Notes: generated by a model not told the origin, from the sequence alone. Positions 49,901-63,508 are shown, counted from the stretch's first letter. The stretch is 64,000 bases of DNA from Toxotes chatareus (GCA_016801885.1 CM028893.1:8011950-8075949); one strand, 5' to 3'. Numbers and translations: made by a program.

Positions 49901-52210
49901 ACTGTGCCATCATACGACTGCCAGCTAGTAACTCCCTTGAAGTTTACTTGAATCAATATTTCAGTGCTGAATGGCAAGTTCGTCCTTAAACAAAAATAAT
50001 TTTCTTTGACAACCTGAACAAGCGTTAAGCCAGTTAGAGGAGGTTTGCCCTCCTCAGAGCCCATTAAAAGGGTTTTAATGAGGGGAAAGTGGAAGGCAGC
50101 AGTAGACCCCCTACTGGCTTTTGATACAATGCACTGTCACCTCATTAAATCCTGATGATGTTCAGCGGTATTCCAGGACAGTTGCGAGACCCATGTGTTA
50201 CTCTGTGGACTCTCGGCCGCCATGGGGGCACTGCCGGGGGGGTTGTGGGTACCAGCTGGACTTGGCACCACAGCTTGGCCCTAGACAGTGATAATGGCCT
50301 CCCCGCTTCTTGTTCACATCACATGCTTTGTCACTTTAAACTGCTCTGTAATGGCCTTTATGGGCTGCAGTGAGTTGTCCAATAAAGAGGGACACGGAGG
50401 CAACCCAAACAGAATAGTAAACAAGCTAGGAACTTTGCTAAGGTGGTCTGCCTGGTGGCTGAAAAGCTCCCGATTTGATGTGCCATTGCCTAATGCAGTG
50501 GACATCAGTCTTTTTCAGTGTGCCGCAGTTCTAGGCACAACACACTTAAGATTAGTCATAGTTTGGATGACCTGCTATCCTTTGTTAATGAGATTCATTT
50601 GATGTTAGTTGCGTGTTTCGCAATAACGTGTATTTTGAGCCAAGTTTTATGTTTTCATGTTTTATTGTTGTGTAGCATTGAATCAAAGTAGATTTATTGT
50701 GGGCAGTTAGAAATAATAATTTTAATTATTTGGAAAAGTTATGAGTGTTATGTAAATACACTACCTGAAGAAAAGAAAACTTTAGTCATCACAATGAGCT
50801 ATTTTTAAGTACCTCTACTTAAAGTAGAAGTAAACTGAACTTTTGTGGGGGGGTTTTTCCACAAATGTGACAACAGAACTGATGAACAAATTAAATACCA
50901 TTTTCTCTTGCTTGCCTCTGAAATGCATCATTTCCAGTGGAGAAGCATTTGATAAATTGGTGTCTGGAGAAAGGAAAGCATTCGAGTCTGCCTGCTTTGT
51001 ATTTGGGTTTTGTGAACAATATAATGTTGTTTTTGTTTGAAATATGTAAAGTGTCCCAGCTCCTCGAATTAAGAGGTTCTCAGCTCCAAGCAAAGCCTTT
51101 GCTGAAAACAAGCATGAGCAAATCATGTCACCGTTATGAGCCTATATTATTTTTCAATTTGAATTAGTGCCTAAATGAAGCATTATGATACATGCACACA
51201 ACCTCTTGGTTTATTATCCCAGCCTTTACTGCAGTTGGTGTTATTTTAATCACATTGAAGCATGGTTTAAGCAGAATAATAAAACGAATGGGGAGGCTTA
51301 TTTTAAAAGCTTTCATTTTGCATTTGACTCAACCAGGAGGTATATATATATTTGGGGGCTGCTTCTTATTTATTTATTTATTTTCAGATGCAATTTGTGG
51401 TTCATGCGTGTGCTGTTGGATGTCTTGAGACACTCAAGGCTTAACAGTGCAACTATAGACATGATGGAAATGGAATGTAATCTGTCTTCAACTGTCACAC
51501 TGTGAGTTTTTCAATACAGGAACATATCAGCTCTGTTTGTCTTTGTGATTTTACATGGCCCCAGGTTGTATACACGAGGGTATCGTAATGAGATATTGAG
51601 ATACAGCAGGTGGAAAAAAGTAATGGAAAGACAAGGCAATATACTGTGTGAATATTATTTACGTGGAAAGGAATATTCACCTTCAGAGCAGCTTCATTCT
51701 TAATTGTAATGTCGTACCAGCGTTGAACTGTGTGTGGTGGGAAGTTGAAGCATCCCTCAGGAAAGACAACCTCCTGTTCTTTGACTGATGAAGTAGGCGG
51801 AAATCTGCACTGCACTCTGTGCTCCAGAAATTCCCATAAAGGATTATTCCTGTGTGATTGGAGTGTTGGCTTATTTCCTTCCTTCCTGCACTGGTTTACA
51901 TCACTTCATTTTCATCTTTTATCACGCTATGGTTTCCTTTTCCTGGTGTTAATTTTTAAAAAAGTAAAGATAGAGTAGTTGGAGAATAGTTTGAGGTGCT
52001 CCCAGTAGAAAAGGGAGCGAGTTGATGCTGTGTGAAATGTTATTTTATTTTCTGTCTTTTGTGGACTACGATTGTTTTTAAAAAATGCTATACAAATAAC
52101 GATTATCATTACTTTTACTACAGGAGGCACAGAGAATAATAGTTCATTTGGAAATGAAAATATGAAAGTGAAAGTATCAAAGTGAATTGGATGAGAAAAT
52201 CTTTTCACTG

Positions 52211-52239
52211 TGCTCACACTGTGTGCTTCAGTGTGAGCA
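52211..52239 (+). repeat. Perfect 11-bp inverted repeat
   Basis: TGCTCACACTG and CAGTGTGAGCA are exact reverse complements around the 7-nt loop TGTGCTT. GTG-type words in the loop and flank suggest it grew out of a short TG-rich stretch. No associated gene is visible. Confidence 0.85.
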
Positions 52240-54565
52240 TTTCTTTCAGAAGTAGGACATCAAGGATGAAGGTGAGGTGTTCCAACAGAGACGTCAGTAG
52301 TATACTCTTGCATAGCACATGTTCTGTGACAGTAATTTCGGTTTCTTGAGTTGTTGAGATGTTCTTAAGCTGGTGTTTGTCTGACCTTCACTCTGAGTCT
52401 GAGCCTGTGCTGTTGTTCATTTCGCAAATGTTATTTTACTGCAAGTACATTATGAATAGATGTTATGTATTAATGCATCTCTAAACCTGGAATAACTTTT
52501 TCTTTTGGCAACTTGAGACCAGATGAAAAAAGCTTATTTGGGGAACTTGTTAGCATACAGTGCCCTGTGTACACATCCAGCAGACATGGAGCAACATTAG
52601 CATTCATTTCAAGTTGTGTTTGTGCCCACCTGATGAATGAAAGTCCAGTATTCATTCTCTTTTTCTCTCTTTTGTCTCCACCAACTCCTGAGGGAAATAT
52701 TTGGCTCTTTATCTTCTAAATGCTTCTTTATAGAGCAGCTAGTTGCCAACTTTGTCTGTCTGCTCTTTCGTGCTGGGCAGGTAGTATACAATGAGTTTTT
52801 TTTTGTTGAAAACTGTTGCTGCTGGAACATTTGCTAGTGAAGTGGTTTGACAGAAATCAAGACGAGCTGAAAGGTGCTAAAATGAGGATTTCGGACTTGA
52901 GAGTCGGGTGCGGGTTTGTCACTTTAAGCAACACCTTTTGCTTTACATGTCGTCTTTTGAGCCATTGTTAAAGTAACTTGAAATACCGATCACGGCTGCT
53001 TTAAATAATTTTGCAGTTTTTGTGACTAATTTACCTCATTTACCTCCTGTTTCCTTGAAAACTCCCATAGAAGCATTTTGTTTTTCAGTGCTCTTTTAAA
53101 GCTAATACATAGCCTTAATTGACATTTAACTAAATGTTATTCACCTGTGCAGCAGCCTTCAGAATTGCAATTAAATTAATTAGAAGCTGATGTCCTTTTC
53201 ACTTGCTGTTTGTTGTTTTGTCCTCCATGTATAACAACAGCACATGTAAATATAATGATTTTTTATTTTTTTTTTTTTTTACTATAAAACTTATCATTTG
53301 ATACACACAGCCTGCAGACATTTTTACAAGAGGGTTGAGTTTATGAACAATCCTCTGCCTAATTCCCCTGTTTACATTTTTAAAACTGTCTCCATTTGAC
53401 AACAGCCATTTGCCACTTTGGCATTTGTCACAGCAATTACAGATGACTCTCCTTTTTATTCCCATTGCTTTTCAGTCATCTGGACAAAGACAGAAGGAGC
53501 CATTTTTCATGCCATTCTGTATGCCCACTTACTCACTGACAGAGGCACTGTTTGTAATTAGACTACTGCCAAATTACTGGTTGTTTTTCCTTCAGAAGCT
53601 CCAAACTATCATATGCTTGCATTTGCCAGTGAGAAACTGAAACTGCTTTGTCCATACTGGGAGAGATCCATAATTGATATTGTGAATTTCATTTGAAATA
53701 TGTAGCTTGGCTGAGAACCTGTTCCTGGCTGCTGGAGATTTGATAAGCCTCCTGCCCTTTTGTCAAGTTGAACAGACTGCAAACGCAGAGAGATGTACCC
53801 CAGGGACCAATGAACAGCTAAACAGATGACATGAAACCGAGCAAGAGTTCCAATGAACTTTCCTTGAACTAGGGAGGACCAGTGATCCATGGCCATAACT
53901 CCCTCCTCTCTCTCTCTCTTCCTTCCCTCCTTTTCTCTCCTTGACTGTAACTCCTCTCTGTGCTCCCTCACCCTGATTCTCTTTTTATTCAGTTTCAGCT
54001 CTCTTCTCTCTCAGAAGGAACCAAATGCAGTAGTAGTTCTTAAGCTAAAGTCACTAACAAGGCGCTGTCACAGTGCAGTGCCACTTCGCTGCTTTCCCAT
54101 CATGTGGGATTTTGGTTTGAAAGACAGCAGTTCATTTTCCAATGTGTGGGCTTTCACTCCTACCATTCCCTGTTCTGTCTCCCATTGCAGCTGACCAGGA
54201 GGGTTCCCAGGCCAATGGTTTGATTTATCCACTCTGCTCAGGCAGTAAGCAACAATAGACCACATGAAATGAAAATTCCCCGACCTCTCAAGATGCGCTT
54301 TCCTTTTTAGCCTGGAGTTTCAGATTTGCCAGAGCTACAGAGTGTCTTTGAAAGAGTCTTATACTTTCAACAAGCCTGTGATTGTTTATATTAATCTCTA
54401 AATGGCAAACACACAAACTGATCTTGTTGCTTTTAGGTGAGAGCTTAGTAGCTCATCTGATATTTGATTTAAATGTGGGATTCAATGAAGGTATTTGTAT
54501 TGTAGAGGTATAGAATGTATAGTGACATGTGATCAGAATATCTTCTTTTACCAGGATATAATCCT

Positions 54566-54611
54566 CATCCATCCAGCCATTTTCTATAAGCGCTTAACCA
54601 GTTCAAGGTTA
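54566..54611 (+). mobile_element. Fragment of a common vertebrate/teleost dispersed repeat
   Basis: CATCCATCCAGCCATTTTCT followed by ATAAGCGCTTAACCAGTTCAAGG matches the start of the very common fish repeat that reads CATCCATCCATTTTCT with CCGCTTATCC. Only about 46 bp are recognisable before the similarity ends. A CTCF-like word (CCAACAGGGGGCAG, 54729-54742) follows 120 bp later. Confidence 0.6.
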
Positions 54612-56992
54612 TTCCGACAAAGGCTTAATGTTGTTAAAAATGCGTCATGGGGAAAAAAAAAACTTAAATCCTGCATAAATTGGTGGCAATTCTCTATGCA
54701 GACCTTAAGTATGCACAGCCGTATAATACCAACAGGGGGCAGTGTAGGAGTTCATAATGATTCCACCTTCTTCTTTCTAGAGACAGCCATGGACTGTCTG
54801 TCCTTTCAGATACACAAAGGAGCAAGCAGGCATCGATTTACATACATCAGTGGTGTCTTTAAAATACTTTTCAAACACTCATAATCTCTTTGCCTCACTC
54901 TGTCTGCTCTAAATTTCAGTAGCCTTCTTTATAAGAAAGAGCAAGAAATGGCTTATTTTTCCTTTTCAGATATGCCTGTGTAAGTACCTGTTGTGATAAT
55001 GCAGTGAATGCAGACTAATACAGACCAAAATGCACCTTAAAACTGGTGTCAAATCATGCAGCTAAAACATACCAGCCTTTAAAACAATACAATTAACATT
55101 CAGGTATGCTTCTTAAAGACCTATGCTATTCCACATGTTCATGCATCCTTTGGCCAGGCTGTGAAGATTACATGTTTGTAGCTTGGATGGAGACAGCTGT
55201 GATATTCTGCCAGGAAACCTGCTGTCAAGATCTCCCCCCATCCATCTTCCACGTTTATGTTCTGTACTTTTAATGTATAGGCTCTGAAATGAAATGTCCC
55301 CCATCTAAAGACAAAGACAGTGACAGTGACTTGATTGCTTGATGTGAAAGTGAAGAACACTCTAGCTTCGGACTGAACTCCCATGTAATTTTAAGGTCTT
55401 TTCTTATATAGTGTTATTTTTTTTTTGAGGACAAAATAATATATGTTTATCATAAATTACCTACTGGTAATTTAATGTTGCAAAAATGTCAATTAAGAAT
55501 TTTGGAGTGGAAGGTTAAATATCTGTTACTTGTCTTAGATGTGTCATGACTATTCTGTGTTGAGTGTTTTTACTTTTGCATCATTTAATAGGGAATAGTT
55601 CTACTATGGAATATTCTCAACCTTTTCTTTCTTATACTTCAAAAATCTATTTTTCTCTATCATCTCCACCTCTGTTTATTTTTTCCCAGCAATGGAAACA
55701 GTTTACATAATGTTTTAAGTAATTTATAACTTTCATTAATCTCTGTTGGCAACTGAGTAATTGGAAACAATATTGACATCCCTGGTATAGCTTTATGTAG
55801 GTTAAAGATAGGCAGTAATATAAACGTGCCAGGTTTAACATTGGAGCAAAGAAACTAGCTAATTAGAGCAGAAATCCAATAGAGACATTTAGTGACCATA
55901 ATAATACAGCTTTGTCACTATTTAGGAGTATATGATGTAGTAGTATTAGCCCTGTTGATGTATAATGGTTATTTTGTGCTATTGGACATTACAAATCTTG
56001 TATTTAATGGTGCCCAAACCTCTGTACATTTATACGTTTGTTGTTAAAGGATTGGTAGATAGTCTTGCATCCTTCTTGATCTTCACAGATCATGGTAAAC
56101 ATTATTTGTGCATTTACGATGGCATGGTCACATATTTTTGCCCATTTAAGCCTGAGTTTGGTTTCTGTGATTTCAGTTTTCACTCAGTCTTGGTGCCCTG
56201 TTGACCTGGTCTTGATTCTGAGTTTTTTTTTTTCTTGGACCTGGTCTTGTGGCTTGCACATGACTAAAGTAGACATCTTGGCCACAGCCCTGGATCTTAA
56301 GAATGTATGAGAGCGCTTCCCAAGATGATTTGTTGGCATGAGAAATCTACACCTGTCAGTGCTAATATTTAATGTAAGCAGTCCCTCAGGGTGAAAATGT
56401 CACACTTGTTTGCAAGTCCCCAAGTGTTTCACAGTTTGCTGAATCCAAGGAGCGAAACCCTGGAGGCCTGGTACTGGACTGGTACAATATTTGCTCATAA
56501 TGCTGCCTAACAGGCACAAACAATGTCTTTAAGTGAGATACTATAATGCTTAATGATGAGTAATGTATAGATAATGAAGCATCACCTCAGCGTCTGGCAA
56601 CGCATTCAGCCTTACGTGCACTGGAAGCTTAATGCAATTATTAATCTAACGTAGTTCGTAATTATGGACTGAGTATTGAGTGGAGTTTTTAGAGTGCCGC
56701 AACAGGCAGATTATCCATTACCTGGCCATTACAGATTTAATTGTTCTTAATTGTTGTCAAGTCACTTTAATTATCTACAAATAAGCCATTACACACATTA
56801 GGCTACAACCCATGAGGAACATTTTTTTTTCTCTTAACATTTAAACTTTTTAAAGTTACACACTCAAAAGTACCTGAACTGAGGTTCTGTACGGAAAAGT
56901 ACACTTTTCACGGATGTACAGTAACAGGTACATAATGATGACTATCTCTTGGTCCAGCTTAAGTGTAGAGAATATTTTTCCATAGTTTAAGG
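54612..56992. other. Gene-poor DNA with a homeodomain-site-rich island
   Basis: No gene is supported. At about 56575-56790 the sequence is non-repetitive and rich in homeodomain-type cores (AATTATTAATCTAACG, TTCGTAATTATGG, TTTAATTGTTCTTAATTG, TTTAATTATC), which gives it the look of a conserved developmental enhancer. The remainder is AT-rich. Confidence 0.45.
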
Positions 56993-57190
56993 CAGCTGTT
57001 TCCAAACACGAGGATCCATAAGATCTATCTCTAGAGGCCCCTAAAAAGTGTTCAAACTAAACAAGGAGGAAAAATCCATTACTGGTTGAACTTATCACAA
57101 ATGGTAGACAAATGCAACCTGTAACAAGTGGTAGCAAGAAGACACAGTTTTATTTTAAAGGTCACATGGTAAAAAGGTTGGGAATCACTA
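56993..57190. mobile_element. hAT-type non-autonomous element with target-site duplication
   Basis: The left end CAGCTGTTTCCAAAC and right end AGGTTGGGAATCACTA are decayed terminal inverted repeats of the CAGTGTTTCCCAACC type, which I recognise in fish hAT MITEs. The element is 198 bp and non-coding. It is flanked by GTTTAAGG (56985-56992) and GTTTAAGT (57191-57198), a 7-of-8 match and the 8-bp duplication length expected for hAT transposition. The last base of the CTG terminus has changed to A. Confidence 0.75.
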
Positions 57191-60100
57191 GTTTAAGTTA
57201 CAGATGTACCATTTGAGGCTGAACTAAAGATAGAGACAGTGACATTGGTTGTTTATTGTTGTTAGAGCTGCACAACTCTGCAGGGGAACTGGTCAGTGTG
57301 GATGGTTTTTTCAGCGAAGCAGGTGACTTTGTTAACATTGGGTTCTTGTAATCATGATCTTTACCAAACTGTAAACTATGCCATAGTTAATCTATACATA
57401 TCTAATGCCATTAGTGGAACTTCTATATTTAGAAAAGGAACACATGGTGTGTGTTATTGCTGTTCTTCTAAAGACCGTAATATGTATGTCTAGACCAAAC
57501 TTTCATGGCTGAAATTTTTTTATGTGACAAAGTTTTAAATGTCACTGGAAAAAAATGTTTTACCTGTGCTATAAATATGTTCCTTGGAAATTAATTTGTC
57601 GTTGGCCATGAAAAGTAGTGATATATTGAGGGCATTTTTTTAAGGATCCCCTCAACACTGATACCCAGGTCAGCCTCTGCTGCTTTTTAACACAATGCTT
57701 TAAGACACATTGGAAATCATTACCGGCCTGTTTTGACAATAGTCACCAGCAAGCAATTATATCCCTAATTGTGATTAGACCTGGAGCTTTCTTCTAAGCA
57801 TTTTGTTTACATCACTTCTTATGAGGCATTTACTGCCAGGATGCCTCATGAAAAATTAAGCTACAGCAGAGTGATAGTGGGAGAGAGTTGGGTATGGGCA
57901 GACAGGCTGGAGCACTGCTTCTCCTGACTTCCTGAGGCCACAGGAAGCTTCATTTGGGGGATTAAGCTCACAATATTCCTTATCTGTAGTGCAGAGTCCC
58001 CCCCTTCAGCCAGCTGGTACTTACAGATGAGATCTGGACCTTACTGCCTCTGACAGCTAGATTGGCAGTCTCTATCCCCCTACTCCATACATCTTATCCT
58101 GGGCTTTCTCATAATAGAATAGACGGCAACAAACTGGGTATACTGAGGAAACCAGTGTAAATCCAGAATCCTTGTGTTATCACTTTGATACCAGCTAAAA
58201 AATTACAATCCTTGGTTCCTCGAGTGGTTGAGCCACATTGTTAGAGGAGAAACAGATGCAGGGCTTGAGGCAAAATCAGGATTCTCAGTAAACAAAATTA
58301 ACTTCTGTGTTTCCTTTTACCTCAGCATTGTTTGGAGGCACTATCATCAATTCTTGCTGTATCAGGATATAGGAATGCATTGGGGCTCTCTGAATATACA
58401 TTATAATAGGCGTCATTAAACAAATAAAAATGCATTATTCTCCCACAATTCTGTATGTGCTGGATCATTGAAACAGCATTACGTGCAATTAAAGCATTTA
58501 ATTGATTTTACAAGACATTAATGCAAATTAATCTTTTAGGAATAACAACAAAAAGTAAACGGCAGTATCTTGAAAAACAGGTGCATTATCTTTCCACACG
58601 GTTTGGTATATTAGTGAGGTGATGAGGTGTAGCTTCAGTATGGAAGTAAATAGTGGTTTTTCCAACTTGAAATTTGACTACTGGAACCCAACTAATCATG
58701 GATTTTTGAGTCCAGTACCAATATTAATATTTTAGAGTTACAAAAATCTGATAGCAATGTGTCAGCTGATATTTTTTTTTTTTTTTTTTTACATAAACAT
58801 ACACCATACATATTTCATAAGGATCTTTTAAATTAGTTTTCTTGAATAATTGTGACCTAGATATGTACTAAGTAGAACTTTACAACATTAAGATTTTGAC
58901 TTATCTTTGATATTTTATGTGTAACAAATTCACAATAATCTATAATCTGCTACTTAGCGCTAAAGATTTACATTTACATTTTTGCTCTTGGGTAAAATCT
59001 ATGATTTCAGGTTATTCAAATTAGCTTTTTTTTTTTTTTTTAATAGATGAAAGTAGTGGAGAAATCACAGGAAACAAGGGAGGAAGGGATTCAACAAGGG
59101 TCCCTGATGTGGTTCCTAAGCTTTATTGGTGCCCTCCAAATGAGCTATTTCAACACTGTTACAGTCAGTTTGTCAGCAGAATGACTTCAGCCATTGATTT
59201 TGTAATTTTATATCAGTGTAATGTGGATTATATGTTGTTCGCTTCTACCCATAGCTTAGAAATCTGGCTTGGATGTGAAACAACAGAATCAATTGTAGTA
59301 TATGTGGAATGAGAGGTGGTGTTTAGCTTCCCACTTCAGCTACTATAACTATTTATGAAGTCCTGTCTTTCTCATGGGAAGAATTTATACTTAGGGCTGC
59401 TTTTACATTATCTCAACCCTTTTGGTTTCTCCTCTCTTCTACTTTGGAATTTACCTTTTGTGACTAAATTTAATCTGTGGTACTGGGACGTCTGTGACTC
59501 CCTGCATGAACAGGTGGTGGATGTAGATGCTTCATTTTCCTGGCACTGTCTTCCACAGGGCCGTCCCCGGCTTTTCAGCCTCACTGCTGAGCCTCAGATG
59601 CTACTCTGTTGTATTTATGTTTCATTTGTGTATATGACATTTCTTTGTCAGGTGCTTTGCTAGTGCTGACAGTTTTCCTTGCAGTAATACCTGTTCTTTG
59701 AATCTGGCTGGTCACACATTTTATTCTCAATATTTCCCTTGTGCTGCATCAATAATCACTTCATGACTGGCTCCCCTTTATGTACAAAGCCAGTTTGATG
59801 CACAAGGTCTTCTGCTAAGTGTAAAAATCCTCTTTGTTTACATCAAAACTGTTGCTGCAGAGCATATTACTCCTCTTTTAAAAGCCACATTGACCTTGGT
59901 AAACACTAATGTAACATCCTGACAGGAAGTTAATTTGTTTAGAAAAGAGTAAAAGTTCTGCTGTTGCAGTCGTCACTACTACATGGTAGGCAGAAGTGTT
60001 AGTCAGTTGCTCCAATATAAATGTCCTTTCCTCTTATTCATATTTAAAAGATACTTCTTTTTCCTAGATTGCTTATGTGTTTGAATTTAAATTATTTTAT

Positions 60101-62800
60101 ATCCAGGGAATGAAAACTACAAAGGCTATTGATGATGTTTTCTTGATGTTTTCACATCTTTTATCCAAAAAATATTTTTATATAAGGCTGCACTCATCAC
60201 TCATAAACACAGCTGTAGTTTGTGTTGTCATTCTTCATTTTGTCTTCAGATGTATTTAATATGAATTTCCCTTATTTCATTGAAAACTCACTGGTCAGTG
60301 TATTTATAAGGGAGTAATTTTCAGCCTCTTGTTGAGGTGATGTTTTGTATGTAATTTTACCTAATGCTCATTTTTCAGCATGTCATCTCTTTGAAAAGTG
60401 CATGGACACATAAGTTAAGAGTTCCACTGTGAGATATAATGGGGATTATCTAACTTTCCCTTTTCGGTTTCTGTATTTAAAGCTGTGTGGACAAGTTCAT
60501 AAATCATTCACTTAGCTAATGTGGATATCCTTTTTGGAGAAAATTACTATGGATTTGGAGGTGATGGTGATTGCAGAATGAAAGTAAGCACATTTGTCAT
60601 TGTTATCGTTCAGACTGGTGTTGGCCACTGAGGATGCTATTCAGGAAATGATGAGACCAGGGGACCTAAATAGGCCGGGCGAGCTGAGGATAAATGGGAA
60701 ATGCACTTAAATTCAGTCATTACATCTGTTAGCTCTTCTTTTTAGCAGTCTTCAGTGTGGATGGATAAATGGTTATATAATGGAACATGTGAAGAAAAGG
60801 TCAGTAAATAATTTTAAGCGCTCGGCGTCCATAGGTGACGGCAGCATGGATATCAACAAACCAGATTACACATTTCAAAGAGTTTTTGCTTCAGTCAGAG
60901 CTGTATCACCCTTTACATTGCCAACTATATCCAAGAAGCTTTCAAGTTTGCTACTTGAAAGAGGCTGGCTGGAACCAGTGTATTGGACTGTTGCATCATT
61001 TGAAAAGCGTCCACTGTCAGCATTTTTTTAAAGCATTCGCTTCTGTTGCCTGTGGCAAGAAATGATAACACAAAGTTTACCATGTGCTCTTATTTGTGGT
61101 ATCATTTTGATACAGCTCCATTAACCATAAAGACAATGCACATTAATTTAGTAATGGGTAAATATCTGAATGCTGCATCAGCAGCCATTGACAACACTTG
61201 TGATTCAAGTCAGTTTCTCATACTTTGATAAAACAATATCACCTCAGTGAACATTTAGTACCTGCTCTGGAGCTTTCAAACACGACATTGTCTTCAGCAG
61301 CAGATGGATTGTGCTCAGCAGTTAGTTTATATAATACCAGTGTTTTCTTGTCTTTCCATTTGTCTTCTCCAGTGTAGATAAGGGTGAGGATACAGAGTAA
61401 GATATTGGTCTTTTAATGTACTATGAAAATGACAGCGGATGCCCACTTTCTGTTGTCCTGTATGAAAATAAACTGCAAGTTCACCCTTTAAAACCATCCA
61501 CACAGGCCACTGGGGGACAGAGGAAAAAAAAAGTTTTGACAAAATCAAATTTGATACAAATTGCATTTGCTCCCAAGGAGGAGACATCGAAACCTTTTCG
61601 CAAGAATAAGCTGACAGTGATTTCATTTGTCTAAGTAGATAAATCATACATATTGAACTTGTCTCTCACGGCGTGTCACTGCTCAGACCTGATTTAATTT
61701 GCCACTTTCTGGTGGAGCAAGAAGCCATGCTTAAACATAGAAACTCTGAAGGTTACACCATTTCAGCATTTTAATTCGTTGCATAGTTCCCCTCCTTCTC
61801 AAATCCCTCAACCGGACAAGTTACAGCCAACTGAAAATTTCTTTCTTTTCCTGTCTGTCTGAAGTCTTCTATCCATTTTTCAAATATATTTGAATTACAG
61901 ATCCCTGAAAATGGGAATGGGGCTTCCAGTCTTTCAAAGCACAATGCATTCTTTTCTCTGACCTTGTGAGAGTTTGGACATCTGTGGTGTCTTTGTGAAT
62001 CCTTCACTCTCAATAAAGGCATTGACAAAAATCAAATAAGGGAATTCAAATAACATCCTTGCAAATGCTCCATTAAATCGGGTGGGGTTGGTAGGTTCAA
62101 GTGTACCTGATGTGAGATCAATTGTATTGGAGTGTGGCAGTAACACTTATGATGCTCTTTGCAGCAGGGGTGGAGGCGGTGGGTGCCATGTCTGACAAGA
62201 GGACAGAAGCAGTCACAGGAAAAAGCGTGATGAAAGACAAACCATTTGTGCCCACGACTGAATACTGAAAGCTATATTTTACAGCTGCTATTCTACCAAA
62301 TTGCTTTTGTGCATTGGGGTGGCTTTTTAAATAATGCAATCGGTTAAAAGCTCTCTGTAAATGCTATGCTTGTATAGCGTGGGAAGCTGGAATGGAATTG
62401 AGTGCATTTTTAGGAAAGAGGGTTATAATTTATGCACCATTGAAATACGGCCACTTTATGTTTTTCTTTGCCACTTTGATTCAACAGGGTTCAACATGTA
62501 CACAATCTTTTTTAGGATGAGTTCAGAGACCCTTTGGTCGAATGTCTTTAATAACAGTCATTCAAACAAGTCTGGACTGTTTTGATTGCGGGGATTTTAG
62601 AGTATTATGATATGATGATGGCAACATGTGGCCTTTGCTTCATTTTGCCTTTTCAAACAAATTATTAAAATTCTCCAGCGATCTACCACTGGTAGAGTAC
62701 CATTACAGACACAACGGTGCTTTGTACAGTGGTAATACTGATGCTAAGAGCTGCATGCAGCTCCCTCACCTCTGCCTCCTTCTCTGTTGTAATTAAAAGC
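57191..62800. other. Gene-poor DNA, 57.2-62.8 kb
   Basis: No supported exon. Two stretches look like conserved non-coding DNA: 57715-57860 (AGCAAGCAATTATATCCC, TAATTGTGATTAGACC) and 58440-58550 (GTGCAATTAAAGC, and the exact POU octamer ATGCAAAT at 58521-58528 followed by TAAT). Poly-T tracts lie at about 58771-58791 and 59025-59041. On the minus strand, 61771-62339 holds three overlapping open frames in three different frames, discussed in the findings. Confidence 0.5.
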
Positions 62801-62804
62801 TGTA

Positions 62805-63095
62805 AGTGGCACTTGTTAGCATCGTCACGCATTCACCAGGGAGGCGTAGCTTGTTGACCCTCCCCACCACCACTGCTGCTGCTTCTCATTGGCAAAACAC
62901 ATGGTTCACCCTCTGGACAATGGCTGACAAAATGATGGATCAGTTCTTCCATATTGGCTTGTTGATCCATAGTCACCCGTCCCTTTGCCCCTACCGACAG
63001 AGTGGATATTGGCATTTGCCACTCAGGCGGCTGCGCCCCCGAGTCCCATAACTGCTGATTAGTCAAATGAGTCCCGGCCAGTGGAATAATTAATG
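62805..63095. promoter_or_regulatory. Candidate conserved non-coding element
   Basis: A GC-richer, repeat-free island open in frames on both strands. It includes the SOX-type word GGACAATGGC, CAAAATGATGGATCAG, GGCTTGTTGATCC, CGGCTGCGCCCCCGAGTCCC and GCTGATTAGTCAAATGAG, and ends near TGGAATAATTAATG. No splice sites or family resemblance point to a protein. The mix of a GC-rich core with SOX and homeodomain words fits a vertebrate enhancer; conservation must be tested by comparison. Confidence 0.35.
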
Positions 63096-63508
63096 TTTAA
63101 CAGTGGGGTCTTCACTCTGTGGATGATCGAATGGCACGAGGTGAGCGTGACGCTGAAGATTGGACAACAGGGGCCTGGCACCCTGTGAGCAGGAAGGCTG
63201 GAGCCTGATCAATGTTAATGTTAGTCCAGGTTATCCTTTGCGTGCCTGTAAGTGGCTGTGGGGTGAGGTCGAGAGAGGGGTTGGACCTAGCATTTAATTG
63301 TCTCTTAATTCATTTGTTTATTGCTTACTGAATCAAGGGGGACGTTTTCTAGCAGCAGGAGGAGAGCAGGGCCACATGTGTTTGTCTGTCATAATGACTC
63401 TCAAATGTCACCAGGATTTTTTTTCTGTTAGATTTTTGCTATGACAGCTGCTCTGCATTCTTCATTTCACATTTTTAGCAGTGTAGCACTGGGGATGGCA
63501 AGTCTGCG

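Larger units (their letters stand above)
43472..54565. other. Gene-poor DNA, 43.5-54.6 kb
   Basis: No coding exon is supported. Contents include a CA microsatellite at 46925, an ATTC/ATTT run near 46428-46460, a perfect 11-bp hairpin at 52211, and a poly-T tract near 53261-53280. A short word reading LLAFDTMHCHLI at 50111-50146 recalls the reverse-transcriptase AFDT motif but is not continued. Long open frames at 50288-50602, 51185-51505 and 53609-53971 (minus) have no family resemblance. Confidence 0.55.

Noticed and set aside
50111..50155. A reading LLAFDTMHCHLIKS that recalls the AFDT motif of LINE reverse transcriptases
   Set aside because: The frame stops at once and no other reverse-transcriptase motif follows in any frame within the next few hundred bases; too short to call.
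53609..53971. Minus-strand open frame of 120 codons with a Glu/Arg-rich start
   Set aside because: The charged start comes from a CT-rich simple stretch (about 53905-53945) and the remainder lacks any family resemblance.
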